A stretch of 64,000 bases of DNA from Pelagibius sp964472095 (lineage in GTDB: Bacteria > Pseudomonadota > Alphaproteobacteria > Kiloniellales > Kiloniellaceae). A program made the position numbers and the translations under genes. The stretch spans positions 1 to 64,000 of the forward strand of contig CAYYIV010000013.1 in NCBI GenBank assembly GCA_964472095.1, in the 5' to 3' direction. The notes beneath the pieces are model-generated. The model worked only from the letters and a program-made list of their open reading frames with translations. It did not search any database and was not told where the DNA came from. The number at the start of each line of letters is the position of its first letter. Position 1 is the first letter of the stretch. This document shows positions 43,639-52,426 of this stretch, one piece after another.

Positions 43639-44538
43639 GTGGCGATTGCAGCAGACATTCCGGAGCGCGCCGGCGTCGGGCTGAAGGCTCAGCACTACGA
43701 GGAGATCCTCGGCGCACGCCCGGATGTCGGCTGGTTCGAGGTGCATGCCGAGAACTACATGGGCGCCGGCGGTCCGCCGCATCACTACCTGGAGGCCATC
43801 CGCCGCGACTACCCGCTGTCGCTGCATGGCGTCGGCCTCTCCATCGGGGGCGAGCGACCGCTCGACGAAGCGCACCTGGCGCGCCTGAAGGCGCTGGCCG
43901 AGCGCTACGAGCCGGGCCTGGTCAGCGAGCACCTCGCCTGGTCGAGCCACAACGAGGTCTTTTTCAACGACCTGCTGCCGCTGCCCTATACGCCGGAGGC
44001 GGTCGCGCGGGTGAGCGAGCACGTCGACCGCCTGCAGGAGGTGCTGCGCCGCCGTGTCCTGCTGGAGAACCCCTCGACCTATGTCGCCTTCGAGGCGAGC
44101 GAGTTGAGCGAGATCGACTTTCTCCAGGCGGTTTCGCTCAGGACCGGCTGCCACCTGCTGCTCGATGTGAACAACATTGTGGTATCGGCCACCAACCAGA
44201 ATTTCAGCGCCGAGGCGTACATCGACGCCTTTCCGATGGAGGTGGTGCAGGAGATTCACCTCGCCGGCCATGCGCGCGACCGCGACGACGCCGGCGCCCT
44301 GCTGCTGATCGACGCCCACGACCGCAAGGTCGACGACAAGGTGTGGACGCTTTACGCCCGGGCCATCGCGCGCGGCGGCGTCAGGCCAACCCTCATCGAA
44401 TGGGACAACGCCGTGCCGGCCTGGGAGACGCTTTTTGCGGAGGCGCGCACCGCCGAGCGCCTCATGGTGGTGCAGGACGCCCTGATGCAGGCCGGGCGCG
44501 GGCGCTGCGCGGAGGCAGTCCATGCCACGACTGGCTGA
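43639..44538 (+). CDS. bufB: BufB, MNIO family bufferin maturase (DUF692)
   Basis: A 299-residue TIM-barrel multinuclear non-haem iron oxidase. Metal-ligand motifs are visible in order: FEVHAENYM, LSLHGVGLSIG, LVSEHLAWS, LLENPSTY, LLDVNNIVVSATN, IHLAGHARD, LIDAHDRKVDDKVW and LIEWDN. It oxidatively modifies cysteines of the bufferin precursor encoded upstream. The start is GTG 43639. Its end overlaps the bufC-like gene by 17 bases, coupling the two. Cytosolic. Confidence 0.92.
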   Translation: MAIAADIPERAGVGLKAQHYEEILGARPDVGWFEVHAENYMGAGGPPHHYLEAIRRDYPLSLHGVGLSIGGERPLDEAHLARLKALAERYEPGLVSEHLAWSSHNEVFFNDLLPLPYTPEAVARVSEHVDRLQEVLRRRVLLENPSTYVAFEASELSEIDFLQAVSLRTGCHLLLDVNNIVVSATNQNFSAEAYIDAFPMEVVQEIHLAGHARDRDDAGALLLIDAHDRKVDDKVWTLYARAIARGGVRPTLIEWDNAVPAWETLFAEARTAERLMVVQDALMQAGRGRCAEAVHATTG

Positions 44539-45310
44539 GCTGCAGGCCGACTTCGCAGCGGCCCTGACCGACCCGGCGCGCCCGGCGCCGGCCGGCTTGC
44601 GACGCCAGGTGAAGCTGCCGCAGAGCCGCCGCTTCGACGTTCACCGCAACAACAGGGTGGTCAGCCTCATCGAGGCGCTGGAATCCACTTTCCCGGTAGT
44701 CTGCCGCCTGGTCGGCGCCGACTTCTTCAAGGCGGCGGCCAAGACCTACATCCGCCGTTTCCCGCCGCTGACGCCGGTGCTGTTGCTTTATGGCGAGAGC
44801 TTCGGCGATTTCCTCGACGGTTTCGAACCGGCGGCGGGCGTGCCCTACGTGGGCGATGTCGCGCGCTTGGAATGGGCGCGTCTGGCCGCCTATCACGCCG
44901 CCGATGCCGAGCCGCTGTCCATCGCACGCCTCGCCGATCTGCCGCAGGAGCTGTTGCCGGACTTGCGCTTTGTGATCCACCCCTCACTGCACCTGCTGAA
45001 TTCACGTTGGCCTGTCGCCTCGTTGTGGGCGGTGACCAGCGGCGCCGACCCGTCGCGTGCGGTTGACATGAAGACGGGCGAGGCGGTGGCGGTGCTGCGC
45101 CCGATGCTCTCTGTCGAGGTCCGCGTACTGCCGGAGGGCGGCCACGCCTTTGTCTCCGCGCTGGCCGCCGGCAGCAGCCTCGGCGCCGCCGCGGAACTTG
45201 CGCTCACCGTCGAAGCTGGCTTCGATTTGGGCCAGCACCTGCAGGGGCTTTTCGCGCTGGGCGTGGTCGTCGCGAAGCTGTTGCCCGACAAGCTTTCACA
45301 ACAAGCGTAG
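44522..45310 (+). CDS. bufC: BufC-type partner protein (DUF2063)
   Basis: A 262-residue protein with the DUF2063/HvfC N-terminal domain (LAELQADFAAALTDPARPAP, FDVHRNNRVVSLIEALESTF, PVVCRLVGADFF), which in related RiPP systems delivers the precursor to the MNIO enzyme. The C-terminal half is alpha/beta. It overlaps bufB by 17 bases and its TAG is directly followed by the ATG of the DoxX gene, so bufB-bufC-doxX are co-translated. Cytosolic. Also named as a DNA-binding-domain protein in databases, which probably misleads. Confidence 0.9.
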   Translation: MPRLAELQADFAAALTDPARPAPAGLRRQVKLPQSRRFDVHRNNRVVSLIEALESTFPVVCRLVGADFFKAAAKTYIRRFPPLTPVLLLYGESFGDFLDGFEPAAGVPYVGDVARLEWARLAAYHAADAEPLSIARLADLPQELLPDLRFVIHPSLHLLNSRWPVASLWAVTSGADPSRAVDMKTGEAVAVLRPMLSVEVRVLPEGGHAFVSALAAGSSLGAAAELALTVEAGFDLGQHLQGLFALGVVVAKLLPDKLSQQA

Positions 45311-45907
45311 ATGCGAAGAATGATTGCCAAACTGACTGATCTCTACTGCCGTAGCGTCGGCCGGGCCGAGGCCGCGCTTGACGGCTGGTTCCTCGGCTTC
45401 CTCGCGCGCTTCGTCTTCGCCGCGGTGCTGCTGCTCTATTACCTGAACTCCGCCGCAACCAAGGTGGGCGACGGCCTTCTCGGCTTCTTCAGCGTCGGCG
45501 CCAACGCCTACTTCCAGATCCTGCCCTCGGTGGTGGAGGCCTACGGCTACGACGCCGCTCAGGTACCGTTCTTTCCCTGGGACCTCATCGTCATTGCCGG
45601 CACCTACGCCGAGTTCATCCTGCCGGTGCTCATCGTGCTGGGCCTGTTCACGCGCCTCGCCGCGCTGGGCATGATCGGCTTTACCCTGGTGCAGAGCTAC
45701 GTCGACATCGCCTTCCACGGTGTCGACGCCAAGACCATCGGCGGCTGGTTCGACCGCCTGCCCGACGCGGTGATCCTCGACCAGCGCGCCTTCTGGGTCT
45801 TCCTGCTGGTGGTTCTTGTCGTGAAAGGGGCGGGCGCCGTGTCGTTGGACTGGATGCTGGGGAAGTTCCTGCTAGCGAAACGAACGCCCTACCACGCAGC
45901 GGCGTAG
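45311..45907 (+). CDS. DoxX family membrane protein
   Basis: A 198-residue inner-membrane protein with about four membrane segments (FLARFVFAAVLLLYYLNSAA, LIVIAGTYAEFILPVLIVLG, AALGMIGFTLVQSYV, FWVFLLVVLVVKGAGAV). DoxX proteins commonly close bufferin operons and may move electrons or support maturation at the membrane; the exact role is not settled. ATG 45311 immediately follows the bufC stop codon. Confidence 0.87.
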   Translation: MRRMIAKLTDLYCRSVGRAEAALDGWFLGFLARFVFAAVLLLYYLNSAATKVGDGLLGFFSVGANAYFQILPSVVEAYGYDAAQVPFFPWDLIVIAGTYAEFILPVLIVLGLFTRLAALGMIGFTLVQSYVDIAFHGVDAKTIGGWFDRLPDAVILDQRAFWVFLLVVLVVKGAGAVSLDWMLGKFLLAKRTPYHAAA

Positions 45908-45921
45908 GTCCTTCTTCATCC

Positions 45922-45950
45922 GTCACCCTCGGGCTTGACCTGAGCATGAC
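45922..45950. repeat. Imperfect palindromic intergenic element
   Basis: GTCACC-CTCGGG-CTTGA-CCTGAG-CATGAC folds into a 6-bp stem (one G-U pair) around CTTGA, with an outer GTCA/TGAC clamp. It resembles the short palindromic intergenic elements scattered in alphaproteobacterial genomes and sits just after the DoxX stop, convergent with nrdJ, where it could also act as a terminator. Only one copy was noticed here. Confidence 0.45.
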
Positions 45951-46045
45951 AACTTAGTTGAGCTTGTAGATCGCAGTATTTCACTCGGCTGTCTCACTCG
46001 CAAACCACGCTTCGAGTTCGCAGGCAAAGGCGAGCTCCCTGTTGC

Positions 46046-48373
46046 TCACCCGCACTTGGAGTAGCCGCAGGAGGTGCAGAGGTCGCAGCCTTCCTGGCGG
46101 ATCAGGCCGGCGCTGCCGCACTTGGGGCACTGGGCGAAGCGGGTGCCGCCTTCCGGCCCGCCGAGGTTCACCACCGCCTTCTGCTCCTCGCCGGTCATCG
46201 GCTCGCGCGGCTGCAGGAAGCCGATGTCGATCATGTGGCGCTCGATGACGCCGCCGATGGCGGCGAGCAGCGAGGGCACGTAGCGCCCCTCCATCCAGGC
46301 GCCGCCGCGCGGATCGAACACCGCCTTCAGTTCCTCGACCACGAAGGAGACGTCGCCGCCGCGCCGGAACACTGCGGAGATCATGCGCGTCAGCGCCAGG
46401 GTCCAGGCGTAGTGCTCCATGTTCTTCGAGTTGATGAAGATCTCGAACGGTCGGCGGCGCGGCTCCTTCCCGGGTCCCTCTTGCACGATGTCGTTGAGGG
46501 TGATGTAGATGGCGTGATCGCTCTCCGGCCAGCGCAGCTTGTAGGAGCGCCCGGGCAGCACGTCGGGCCGCGCCAGGGGATCGGTCATGTAGACCACGTC
46601 TCCCGTCCTGGAGACGGCCGCGTCGGCCGGCACCAGCTCCGTGTCTGCGGCTTCGGCCAGGGTCTCGCGCGCGCCGACCGAGAGCACCGCGCCGGTGATC
46701 TCGTTGGGTCGGTAGGTGGTGCAGCCCTTGCAGCCGAGGTCGTAAGCCTGCTGGTAGACGTCCTTGAAAGCCTCGAAGGAGATGCTGGCCGGCAGGTTGA
46801 TGGTCTTGGAGACCGAGCTGTCGATGTAGCGCTGCACCGCGGCCTGCATCACCACGTGGGCGGCCGGCTCCAGGGTCTGCGCGTTCACGAAGGCCGGCGG
46901 CAGCGGCGCGTCTTCGCCCTTCAGGCGGCGGAACAGGCGGTAGGCGTGGTCGCTCACCTCCTCCTCGCGGCGGTTGCCGTCGGCCTGCAGGATGCGGCGC
47001 TTGTAGACGAAGCTGAACACCGGCTCGAGCCCGGATGAAATGTTGTCGGCCAGCAGCGAGATGGTGCCGGTCGGGGCGACGGAGGTGATCAGGGCGTTGC
47101 GGATGCCGTCGCGGGCGATGGCCGCCTGCACGTCGGGGTCGAGCTCCCGGATGGTCTCGCCGGCGAGATAGGCGTCGCGGTCATAGAGCGGGAAGGGGCC
47201 CTTCTCCTTCGCCAGCTCAACCGAGGCGAGGTAGGCCTCGCGCCGGAAGGCGGCCAGCCAGCGCTCCGTCGCCTTCACCGCCTCGGCGCTGCCGTAGCGC
47301 AGGCCGCAGGCGATCAGCGCGTCGGCGAGGCCGGTGATGCCGAGGCCGATGCGGCGTTTGGCCTGAGCCTCCTGGCGCTGGGCCTCGAGCGGGAAGCGCG
47401 ATGCCTCGATGGCGTTGTCGAGCATGCGCACAGCAGTCGGCACCAGCTCGGCGAGGGCCGCCATGTCGAGGCCGGCCTCCGGCTCGAAGGGGTCCTTCAC
47501 CAGGGCCATGAGGTTCACCGAGCCGAGCAGGCAGGCGCCATAGGGCGGCAGCGGCTGCTCGCCGCAGGGGTTGGTGGCGCGGATGTCCTCGCAGTAGTGG
47601 AGGTTGTTGCGCTGGTTGATGCGGTCGATGAAGATCACGCCCGGCTCGGCCGCCGCATAGGTCGCCTGCATGATCCTGTTCCACAGCTCGCGCGCCGGCA
47701 CCGTGCGGTAGACCGTGCCGTCGAAGACCAGGTCCCAGGGCTGGTCCTCGCGCACCGCCTGCATGAAGGCGTCGCTCACCAGCACCGAGAGATTGAACAT
47801 GGAGAGGCGACCCGGCTCCTGCTTGGCGGCGATGAAGGCCTCGATGTCCGGGTGGTCGCAGGCGAGCGTCGCCATCATGGCGCCGCGCCGCGAGCCGGCG
47901 CTCATGATGGTGCGGCACATGGCGTCCCAGACGTCCATGAAGCTGAGCGGGCCCGAGGCGTCGGCGCCGATGCCGTGGACCACCGCACCCTTGGGGCGCA
48001 GGGTGGAGAAGTCGTAGCCGATGCCGCCGCCCTGCTGCATGGTCAGGGCGGCTTCCTTCAGGTGCTCGAAGATGCCGCCCATGTCGTCGGGGATGGTTCC
48101 CATGACGAAGCAGTTGAACAAGGTGACCTTGCGGTTGGTCCCGGCGCCGGCCTGGATGCGGCCGGCGGGCAGGAAGCGGAAGCCCTCCAGCGCCGTAAAG
48201 AACCGGGATTCCACGGCCTTACGCGCCGCGTCGTCGGACTCGGCCTGGGCCAGAGCCCGGGCGATACGCTGCCAGGAGTCGGCGATGGTTTTGTCCACAG
48301 GCTCGCCTGAAGCCGTCTTCAGGCGGTACTTCATGTCCCAGATTTCCTGTGACAGAGCCGTCAACTTGGTCAT
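46046..48373 (-). CDS. nrdJ: Adenosylcobalamin-dependent ribonucleotide reductase (class II)
   Basis: A 775-residue class II RNR. Active-site context is visible in LFNCFVMGTIPDDMGG (first redox Cys), NPCGEQPLPPYGACLLGSVN (radical and second redox Cys region) and VAPTGTISLLADNISSGLEP. It has the vitamin B12-dependent extension ending in two zinc-ribbon CxxC pairs (CPKCGS, CTSCGYSKCG). It makes deoxyribonucleotides without oxygen, using coenzyme B12; a PduO-type adenosyltransferase at 63100 could supply that cofactor. The start at ATG 48373 follows GGAGGG. A promoter-like sequence lies about 70 bases upstream. Confidence 0.95.
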   Translation of the reverse strand: MTKLTALSQEIWDMKYRLKTASGEPVDKTIADSWQRIARALAQAESDDAARKAVESRFFTALEGFRFLPAGRIQAGAGTNRKVTLFNCFVMGTIPDDMGGIFEHLKEAALTMQQGGGIGYDFSTLRPKGAVVHGIGADASGPLSFMDVWDAMCRTIMSAGSRRGAMMATLACDHPDIEAFIAAKQEPGRLSMFNLSVLVSDAFMQAVREDQPWDLVFDGTVYRTVPARELWNRIMQATYAAAEPGVIFIDRINQRNNLHYCEDIRATNPCGEQPLPPYGACLLGSVNLMALVKDPFEPEAGLDMAALAELVPTAVRMLDNAIEASRFPLEAQRQEAQAKRRIGLGITGLADALIACGLRYGSAEAVKATERWLAAFRREAYLASVELAKEKGPFPLYDRDAYLAGETIRELDPDVQAAIARDGIRNALITSVAPTGTISLLADNISSGLEPVFSFVYKRRILQADGNRREEEVSDHAYRLFRRLKGEDAPLPPAFVNAQTLEPAAHVVMQAAVQRYIDSSVSKTINLPASISFEAFKDVYQQAYDLGCKGCTTYRPNEITGAVLSVGARETLAEAADTELVPADAAVSRTGDVVYMTDPLARPDVLPGRSYKLRWPESDHAIYITLNDIVQEGPGKEPRRRPFEIFINSKNMEHYAWTLALTRMISAVFRRGGDVSFVVEELKAVFDPRGGAWMEGRYVPSLLAAIGGVIERHMIDIGFLQPREPMTGEEQKAVVNLGGPEGGTRFAQCPKCGSAGLIRQEGCDLCTSCGYSKCG

Positions 48374-48440
48374 TTGCCGGCCCTCCAGGGGCCATCCGGG
48401 CGACCGGAGGCGTCAATAAACGGCGGAAATGCTCGCCCGA

Positions 48441-48468
48441 CGATAGGGCCGGCCCGGGTGCCGGTCAA
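48441..48468 (-). promoter_or_regulatory. Candidate sigma-70 promoter for nrdJ
   Basis: On the minus strand TTGACC (48468 down to 48463), 16-base spacer, CTATCG (48446-48441), about 68 bases before the nrdJ start. Further upstream a CTATCCACA sequence on the plus strand (48563-48571) differs by one base from the DnaA box. No cobalamin riboswitch was recognised in the 211-base gap. Confidence 0.4.
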
Positions 48469-48584
48469 GCAGGCGTTCCCGCTTCGTTTCATGGCGTTGG
48501 AGTCGCCTTAAGATTCTGCTTTGGCAAGAGATAATCGAGAGTGCTCGCTTCTGCGGTGAAAGCTATCCACAAAGCTGCACACAG

Positions 48585-49337
48585 CTAATTTGGGCTCAAG
48601 GGCTTGTGTTCCGTCGGCTGTTCTGTCGGGCCCAGGCTGGCCAGGGCCCGGCTGCGCCCTTCGATGGCCTGCTCCAGCCGCGCCAGGAAGACCTTGCGCG
48701 GCAGCCCCGGGCCGATCGGCGGCAGGAACTCAAGCGTGATGCTGCCCGGGACCTTCCAGAAGCTACGGCGACGCCAGAACAAGCCGGAGTTGAGGGCGAC
48801 CGGCACCACCGGCACGCCGAGCTGGCTGTAGAGGGCCGCCACGCCCGGATGGTAGGGGCGCTGCTGGTCCGGCGCTACGCGGGTGCCCTCCGGGAAGATC
48901 ACGATGGGCCGCCCAGCGGCGGCAACCGATTTGGCGGCGGTGACCATCTTGCGCAGCGCCTTGCTGCCCCCCTGGCGATCGACCGCAATGAGGCCGGCGC
49001 GGGCAAGATAGAGTCCGAACAGCGGCACCCACAGGAGCTCGCGCTTCAGCACGAAGCTGTGATCCCACAGCAGGATGGAGAAGATGATGGTGTCCCAGGC
49101 GGACTGGTGCTTGGCGGCGATCAGCACGGCGCCCGGCGGGAGGTTCTCGCGGCCGTGCACCTCGTGGCGCAGCCCGCAGAGCAGGCGAAGGGCGGCTAGG
49201 ATGGGATGCGCCCAGGCGCGGCCGAGATAATAGATGCCGATGCGCGGGCCTAGCAGCAGGGGCAGCCCGACGATCACGATGATCGCCGTCCAGCCGTAGA
49301 AGAACGCGTTGAACAGCAGGGAGCGCACCGCGATCAT
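48585..49337 (-). CDS. Lysophospholipid acyltransferase (PlsC family)
   Basis: A 250-residue 1-acyl-glycerol-3-phosphate acyltransferase. An N-terminal membrane segment (AFFYGWTAIIVIVGLPLLLG), the catalytic HQSAWD (H-x4-D) and the phosphate-binding FPEGTR motif are present. It adds the second acyl chain in phospholipid synthesis at the inner membrane. ATG 49337 overlaps the ydcF-like stop by ATGA, so the two genes are coupled; a longer frame start at 49454 is inside the upstream gene and was not used. Confidence 0.92.
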   Translation of the reverse strand: MIAVRSLLFNAFFYGWTAIIVIVGLPLLLGPRIGIYYLGRAWAHPILAALRLLCGLRHEVHGRENLPPGAVLIAAKHQSAWDTIIFSILLWDHSFVLKRELLWVPLFGLYLARAGLIAVDRQGGSKALRKMVTAAKSVAAAGRPIVIFPEGTRVAPDQQRPYHPGVAALYSQLGVPVVPVALNSGLFWRRRSFWKVPGSITLEFLPPIGPGLPRKVFLARLEQAIEGRSRALASLGPTEQPTEHKPLSPN

Positions 49338-49999
49338 GCGGTCGAGGTTCCAGGCAGCGCCGCGAAGAGCGGGTCGAAGAGTCCGCGCACCAGGGCGACG
49401 AGGTACTTGCTGTACTCGGTGACCAGCAGGGTGCTGCTGCCCGGCCACAGCCACCAGTCCTGTTGCTTGAAGTGCTCCGTGAACACCGGGTGCGGGATGA
49501 TCTGGATCGCCGGCATGGTGCGGCGGAACTCCAGCAGCGAGCGCGGCATGTGGTAGGTGGCGGTGACGAGGCGCAGCGAGGTAAAGCCCTGCTCCTTCAT
49601 CCAGGTTGCCGTTTCGACGGCGTTGCCGCGGGTATTGTCGGCCTCGTAGCCGAGGACCACGCAGCAGGAGAGATCCTCCGGCGAGTGTTGCGAGAGGTCG
49701 AGCAGCTGGCGCACGTCGACACCGCGGTAGACGCCGGAGACGAAGAGCTTGCCGCCCTTATCGGCGCTCAGCAGGTCGAGGGCGACCCCGAGGCGGTCGC
49801 TGCCGCCGGTCAGTACCACGATGGCGTCGGTGCCGCTGTCTTCGTCGGCGACCTCAGTCGGCAGCAGGGTGGCGAACCACAGGAAGCCGAGGGCGTAGAG
49901 CACGACGATCGCGGCGACGAAGGTCGCCAGCCGGCGCAGCCGCCACAGGGCGCGCAACACCGGCTTGCGTCGTTCCTGTCTCAGCATCCGCGGCGACAT
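49334..49999 (-). CDS. YdcF/ElyC family protein (DUF218)
   Basis: A 221-residue protein with one N-terminal membrane segment (ATFVAAIVVLYALGFLWFAT) and a periplasmic DUF218 domain: AIVVLTGGSDRLGVALDLLS, GYEADNTRGNAVETATWM and TATYHMPRSLLEF. Relatives such as ElyC/SanA act in envelope integrity, perhaps on lipid carriers. The frame opens further upstream to 50104 in ftsX, but ATG 49999 follows GGGGA. It sits between ftsX and plsC. Confidence 0.87.
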   Translation of the reverse strand: MSPRMLRQERRKPVLRALWRLRRLATFVAAIVVLYALGFLWFATLLPTEVADEDSGTDAIVVLTGGSDRLGVALDLLSADKGGKLFVSGVYRGVDVRQLLDLSQHSPEDLSCCVVLGYEADNTRGNAVETATWMKEQGFTSLRLVTATYHMPRSLLEFRRTMPAIQIIPHPVFTEHFKQQDWWLWPGSSTLLVTEYSKYLVALVRGLFDPLFAALPGTSTA

Positions 50000-50007
50000 G
50001 GCGTCCC

Positions 50008-50889
50008 CTATGGCAGGCGCGCCAGGGTGCGCAGCACCGTGACGCGGGCCGTCAGCATGGTGACCACCGCCGCCGCCACCGGCAGCAGCACGAAGTAGGA
50101 CCACTCGTGCGGCAGAAAATTCAGCTCCGGCAGCAGCCCGCTGTCGATGCGCTGCACCAGCACCCGTGCCAGGTAGAGCGTCGGCAGTGCGCAGACGAGG
50201 CCGAGGAGGCCGCCGCGCAGGCCGAGGCTGAGTGCGTGGTTCTGGAATTGACGGGCGACGTAGGAGTCCTGTGCGCCGATCAGGTGCAGCAGCTCGATGG
50301 AGCGCTCGTGCGCGGCGAGCCCCATGCGGGTGACGAAGGCGACCATGATGCAGGCCGCCAGAACCACCAGCACCATCACAACCAGGGCCATCAGCTCGAC
50401 CGCCTGGGCAAGGTCGAGCAAACGGGCCAGCCAGCGCTGGTGATCGTCCACAAGGCTGCCCGGCGCCAGGGCCTGCAGGCGGTCTTGCAGCGCCGCAATA
50501 TCCGGCGGTGCGGCGGTGTCGATGGTGACGGCGATGAGGTGCGGCAGCGGCAGGTCGCCGGTCAGCAGGGCATCGCCTAGCCAGGGCTCGAGCAGCGCGG
50601 TCATCGCGTCGCGGCCCATCGGTTCGACCGTCACCACGCCCGGCGTGGCGGTCAGCGCCGCCGTCACGGCGGCAAGGCGCGTGTCGTCTGCCGCCGCGTC
50701 GGCCGGAACCTGGACCGTCATCGCGCCGGCCAGGCCGGTGTCCCAGCGCTCGGCCAGCTTGTTCATGCTGAGCGCGCCGGCCAACGCCAGCGCCGCCAGA
50801 TAGACCATGATGGCAACCAGCAGCGGCAGGTAGCGGCCCGAGGAGTCGCGGTCGAGGGGGACGGCGTGGCGGCTGCGTTTGACGGCCAT
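50008..50889 (-). CDS. ftsX: Cell division protein FtsX
   Basis: A 293-residue membrane protein with an N-terminal segment (LLVAIMVYLAALALAGALSM), an extracytoplasmic domain (about 50-160) and three further membrane segments at the C-terminal half (AVELMALVVMVLVVLAACIM and others), the FtsX topology. With FtsE it forms an ABC-type complex that activates peptidoglycan hydrolases at the septum. It begins 5 bases after the ftsE stop codon on the same strand. Confidence 0.93.
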   Translation of the reverse strand: MAVKRSRHAVPLDRDSSGRYLPLLVAIMVYLAALALAGALSMNKLAERWDTGLAGAMTVQVPADAAADDTRLAAVTAALTATPGVVTVEPMGRDAMTALLEPWLGDALLTGDLPLPHLIAVTIDTAAPPDIAALQDRLQALAPGSLVDDHQRWLARLLDLAQAVELMALVVMVLVVLAACIMVAFVTRMGLAAHERSIELLHLIGAQDSYVARQFQNHALSLGLRGGLLGLVCALPTLYLARVLVQRIDSGLLPELNFLPHEWSYFVLLPVAAAVVTMLTARVTVLRTLARLP

Positions 50890-50893
50890 GGCC

Positions 50894-51598
50894 TCAGGTC
50901 CCGCTGCGCTGGCTGCCGGGTTGCGTCGCCGGCGGGATCGTCCCGGCGGCCTCCACCGCGCCGTCGCGCAGGCGCGTCACCGTATGCGGGAAGCGCTGCA
51001 CCAGCGATTCGTTGTGGGTGGCGATGACCACCGTGGTGCCGATCTTGTTGAGCTCCTCGAAGAGATAGAGCAAGCGCACCGCCATGCGGTCGTCGAGGTT
51101 GCCGGTTGGCTCGTCGGCGAGCAGCAGGCTGGGCCGGCCGATCACGGCACGGGCGATGGCGACGCGCTGCTGCTGGCCGCCGGAAAGCGTCGGTGGCAGA
51201 GCGTCCATGTGGTCGGCGAGGCCGACCCAGCTGAGCAGTTCCTCGACCTCCTTGCCGCTGCGGGCGCCGGCCTGGCCGCTGATGCGCAGCGGCAAGGCGA
51301 CGTTCTCGCGCGCCGTCATGTGGTCGAGCAGGCGGAAGTCCTGGAAGACGACTCCGATTCGCCGCCGAAGCAGGGCGGTCTCGCGGCGCGACAGGCCGGC
51401 CACGTCGCGCCCGAAAAGGGCGACCCGGCCGGCGCTGGGATGCAGGGCGAGGTACATCATGCGCAGGAGGGAAGACTTGCCGGCGCCGCTCGCACCGACC
51501 AGGAAATGGTAGGATCCCGGGTCGAAGTGCAGGGAGACTCGCTTCAGGATTTCCGGCCCGTTTTCATAGCGCAGCACGACATCCTCGAAGCGAACCAA
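50894..51598 (-). CDS. ftsE: Cell division ATP-binding protein FtsE
   Basis: A 234-residue ABC ATPase: Walker A GASGAGKSSLL, Q-loop VVFQDFRLLDHMT (the FRLL motif is typical of FtsE), signature LSGGQQQR, Walker B LLADEPTGNLD and IATHNESLV. The N-terminus VRFEDVVLRYENGPEIL fits FtsE starting from TTG 51598, with AAGGGAAA upstream. It energises FtsX. Faces the DUF3426 gene across a 146-base divergent gap. Confidence 0.93.
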   Translation of the reverse strand: MVRFEDVVLRYENGPEILKRVSLHFDPGSYHFLVGASGAGKSSLLRMMYLALHPSAGRVALFGRDVAGLSRRETALLRRRIGVVFQDFRLLDHMTARENVALPLRISGQAGARSGKEVEELLSWVGLADHMDALPPTLSGGQQQRVAIARAVIGRPSLLLADEPTGNLDDRMAVRLLYLFEELNKIGTTVVIATHNESLVQRFPHTVTRLRDGAVEAAGTIPPATQPGSQRSGT

Positions 51599-51744
51599 GG
51601 TGCAGTTTCCCTTTTCCCGGAAGATCGATTCGAAAATGGCATAGGCAAGTCAGTCCCGTAAAGGGTCCTGGTCATGCCTTGCTTTGCCTATACCTCCTCC
51701 ATATAAGTTTATCGTGACAGCGCCTCGGAGGGCCGAAGTCGTCC

Positions 51745-52404
51745 ATGATCGTTTCTTGTCCCGCCTGCCAGATCCGTTTTGAGGTCAACCAGGAGCAGCT
51801 CGGCTACGACGGACGAATCGTCCGTTGCGGCAAATGCGGCAATTGCTGGCACCAGATGCCGGACAACGACCCTCGTGCGGCCGTCGCCGCCGCGCTCAAG
51901 GAGCCGTCGGCACCGCCGCGCCGCCGGCCCGGGCCGCCGCCCCGGAAGAAGAGCCGGGGCGTGGCGGCTGGCTGGATCCTGCTGCTGCTGTTCGTCGCCG
52001 GCCTTGCCGCCGGCGGCTGGTTCGAGCGCCAGCGCATCGTCACCCAGTTCCCGCAGCTGGCCGACGTCTACGCCCTCATCGGCGTGCCGGTGGCGACGCC
52101 CGGACCGACACTGAGGCTGAGCGACGTGCAACTCGACTCCGAGCAGCTCGACGGTGATACCGTGATCACCGTCCGCGGCGTGGTCACCAATATCTCCGAC
52201 CGCAAGCAGGCCCTGCCGATGCTGCGGGCCCAGCTCACCGATTCGGCAGGCCAGGTGCTGGTCGAATGGACCTTCGAGCCGCCGCAGGGCGAACTTGACG
52301 CCAGCGGTTCGGTGTCCTTCCTGACCGACACACGCAACCCGCCCGAGGGCGCGCAGAACCTCAATATCACCATCGTCGGCAGCGCCACACCTGCGGCACA
52401 GTAA
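51745..52404 (+). CDS. MJ0042 zinc-finger / DUF3426 membrane protein
   Basis: A 219-residue protein: N-terminal MJ0042-type zinc finger with two CxxC pairs (SCPACQIRFEVN, VRCGKCGNCWHQ), a basic Pro-rich linker, one membrane segment (AAGWILLLLFVAGLAAGGWF, about residues 74-93) and a periplasmic DUF3426 domain (LDGDTVITVRGVVTNISDRK, beta-rich). Widespread in Alphaproteobacteria next to ftsEX and cpdR; function unknown. The finger faces the cytosol. Confidence 0.88.
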   Translation: MIVSCPACQIRFEVNQEQLGYDGRIVRCGKCGNCWHQMPDNDPRAAVAAALKEPSAPPRRRPGPPPRKKSRGVAAGWILLLLFVAGLAAGGWFERQRIVTQFPQLADVYALIGVPVATPGPTLRLSDVQLDSEQLDGDTVITVRGVVTNISDRKQALPMLRAQLTDSAGQVLVEWTFEPPQGELDASGSVSFLTDTRNPPEGAQNLNITIVGSATPAAQ

Positions 52405-52426
52405 CAGGCCTTCTCCACAGCCGCCA

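Noticed and set aside
48374..48584. Cobalamin riboswitch or NrdR boxes before nrdJ
   Set aside because: No B12-box-like core and no paired ACACTATAT-type sites could be recognised.
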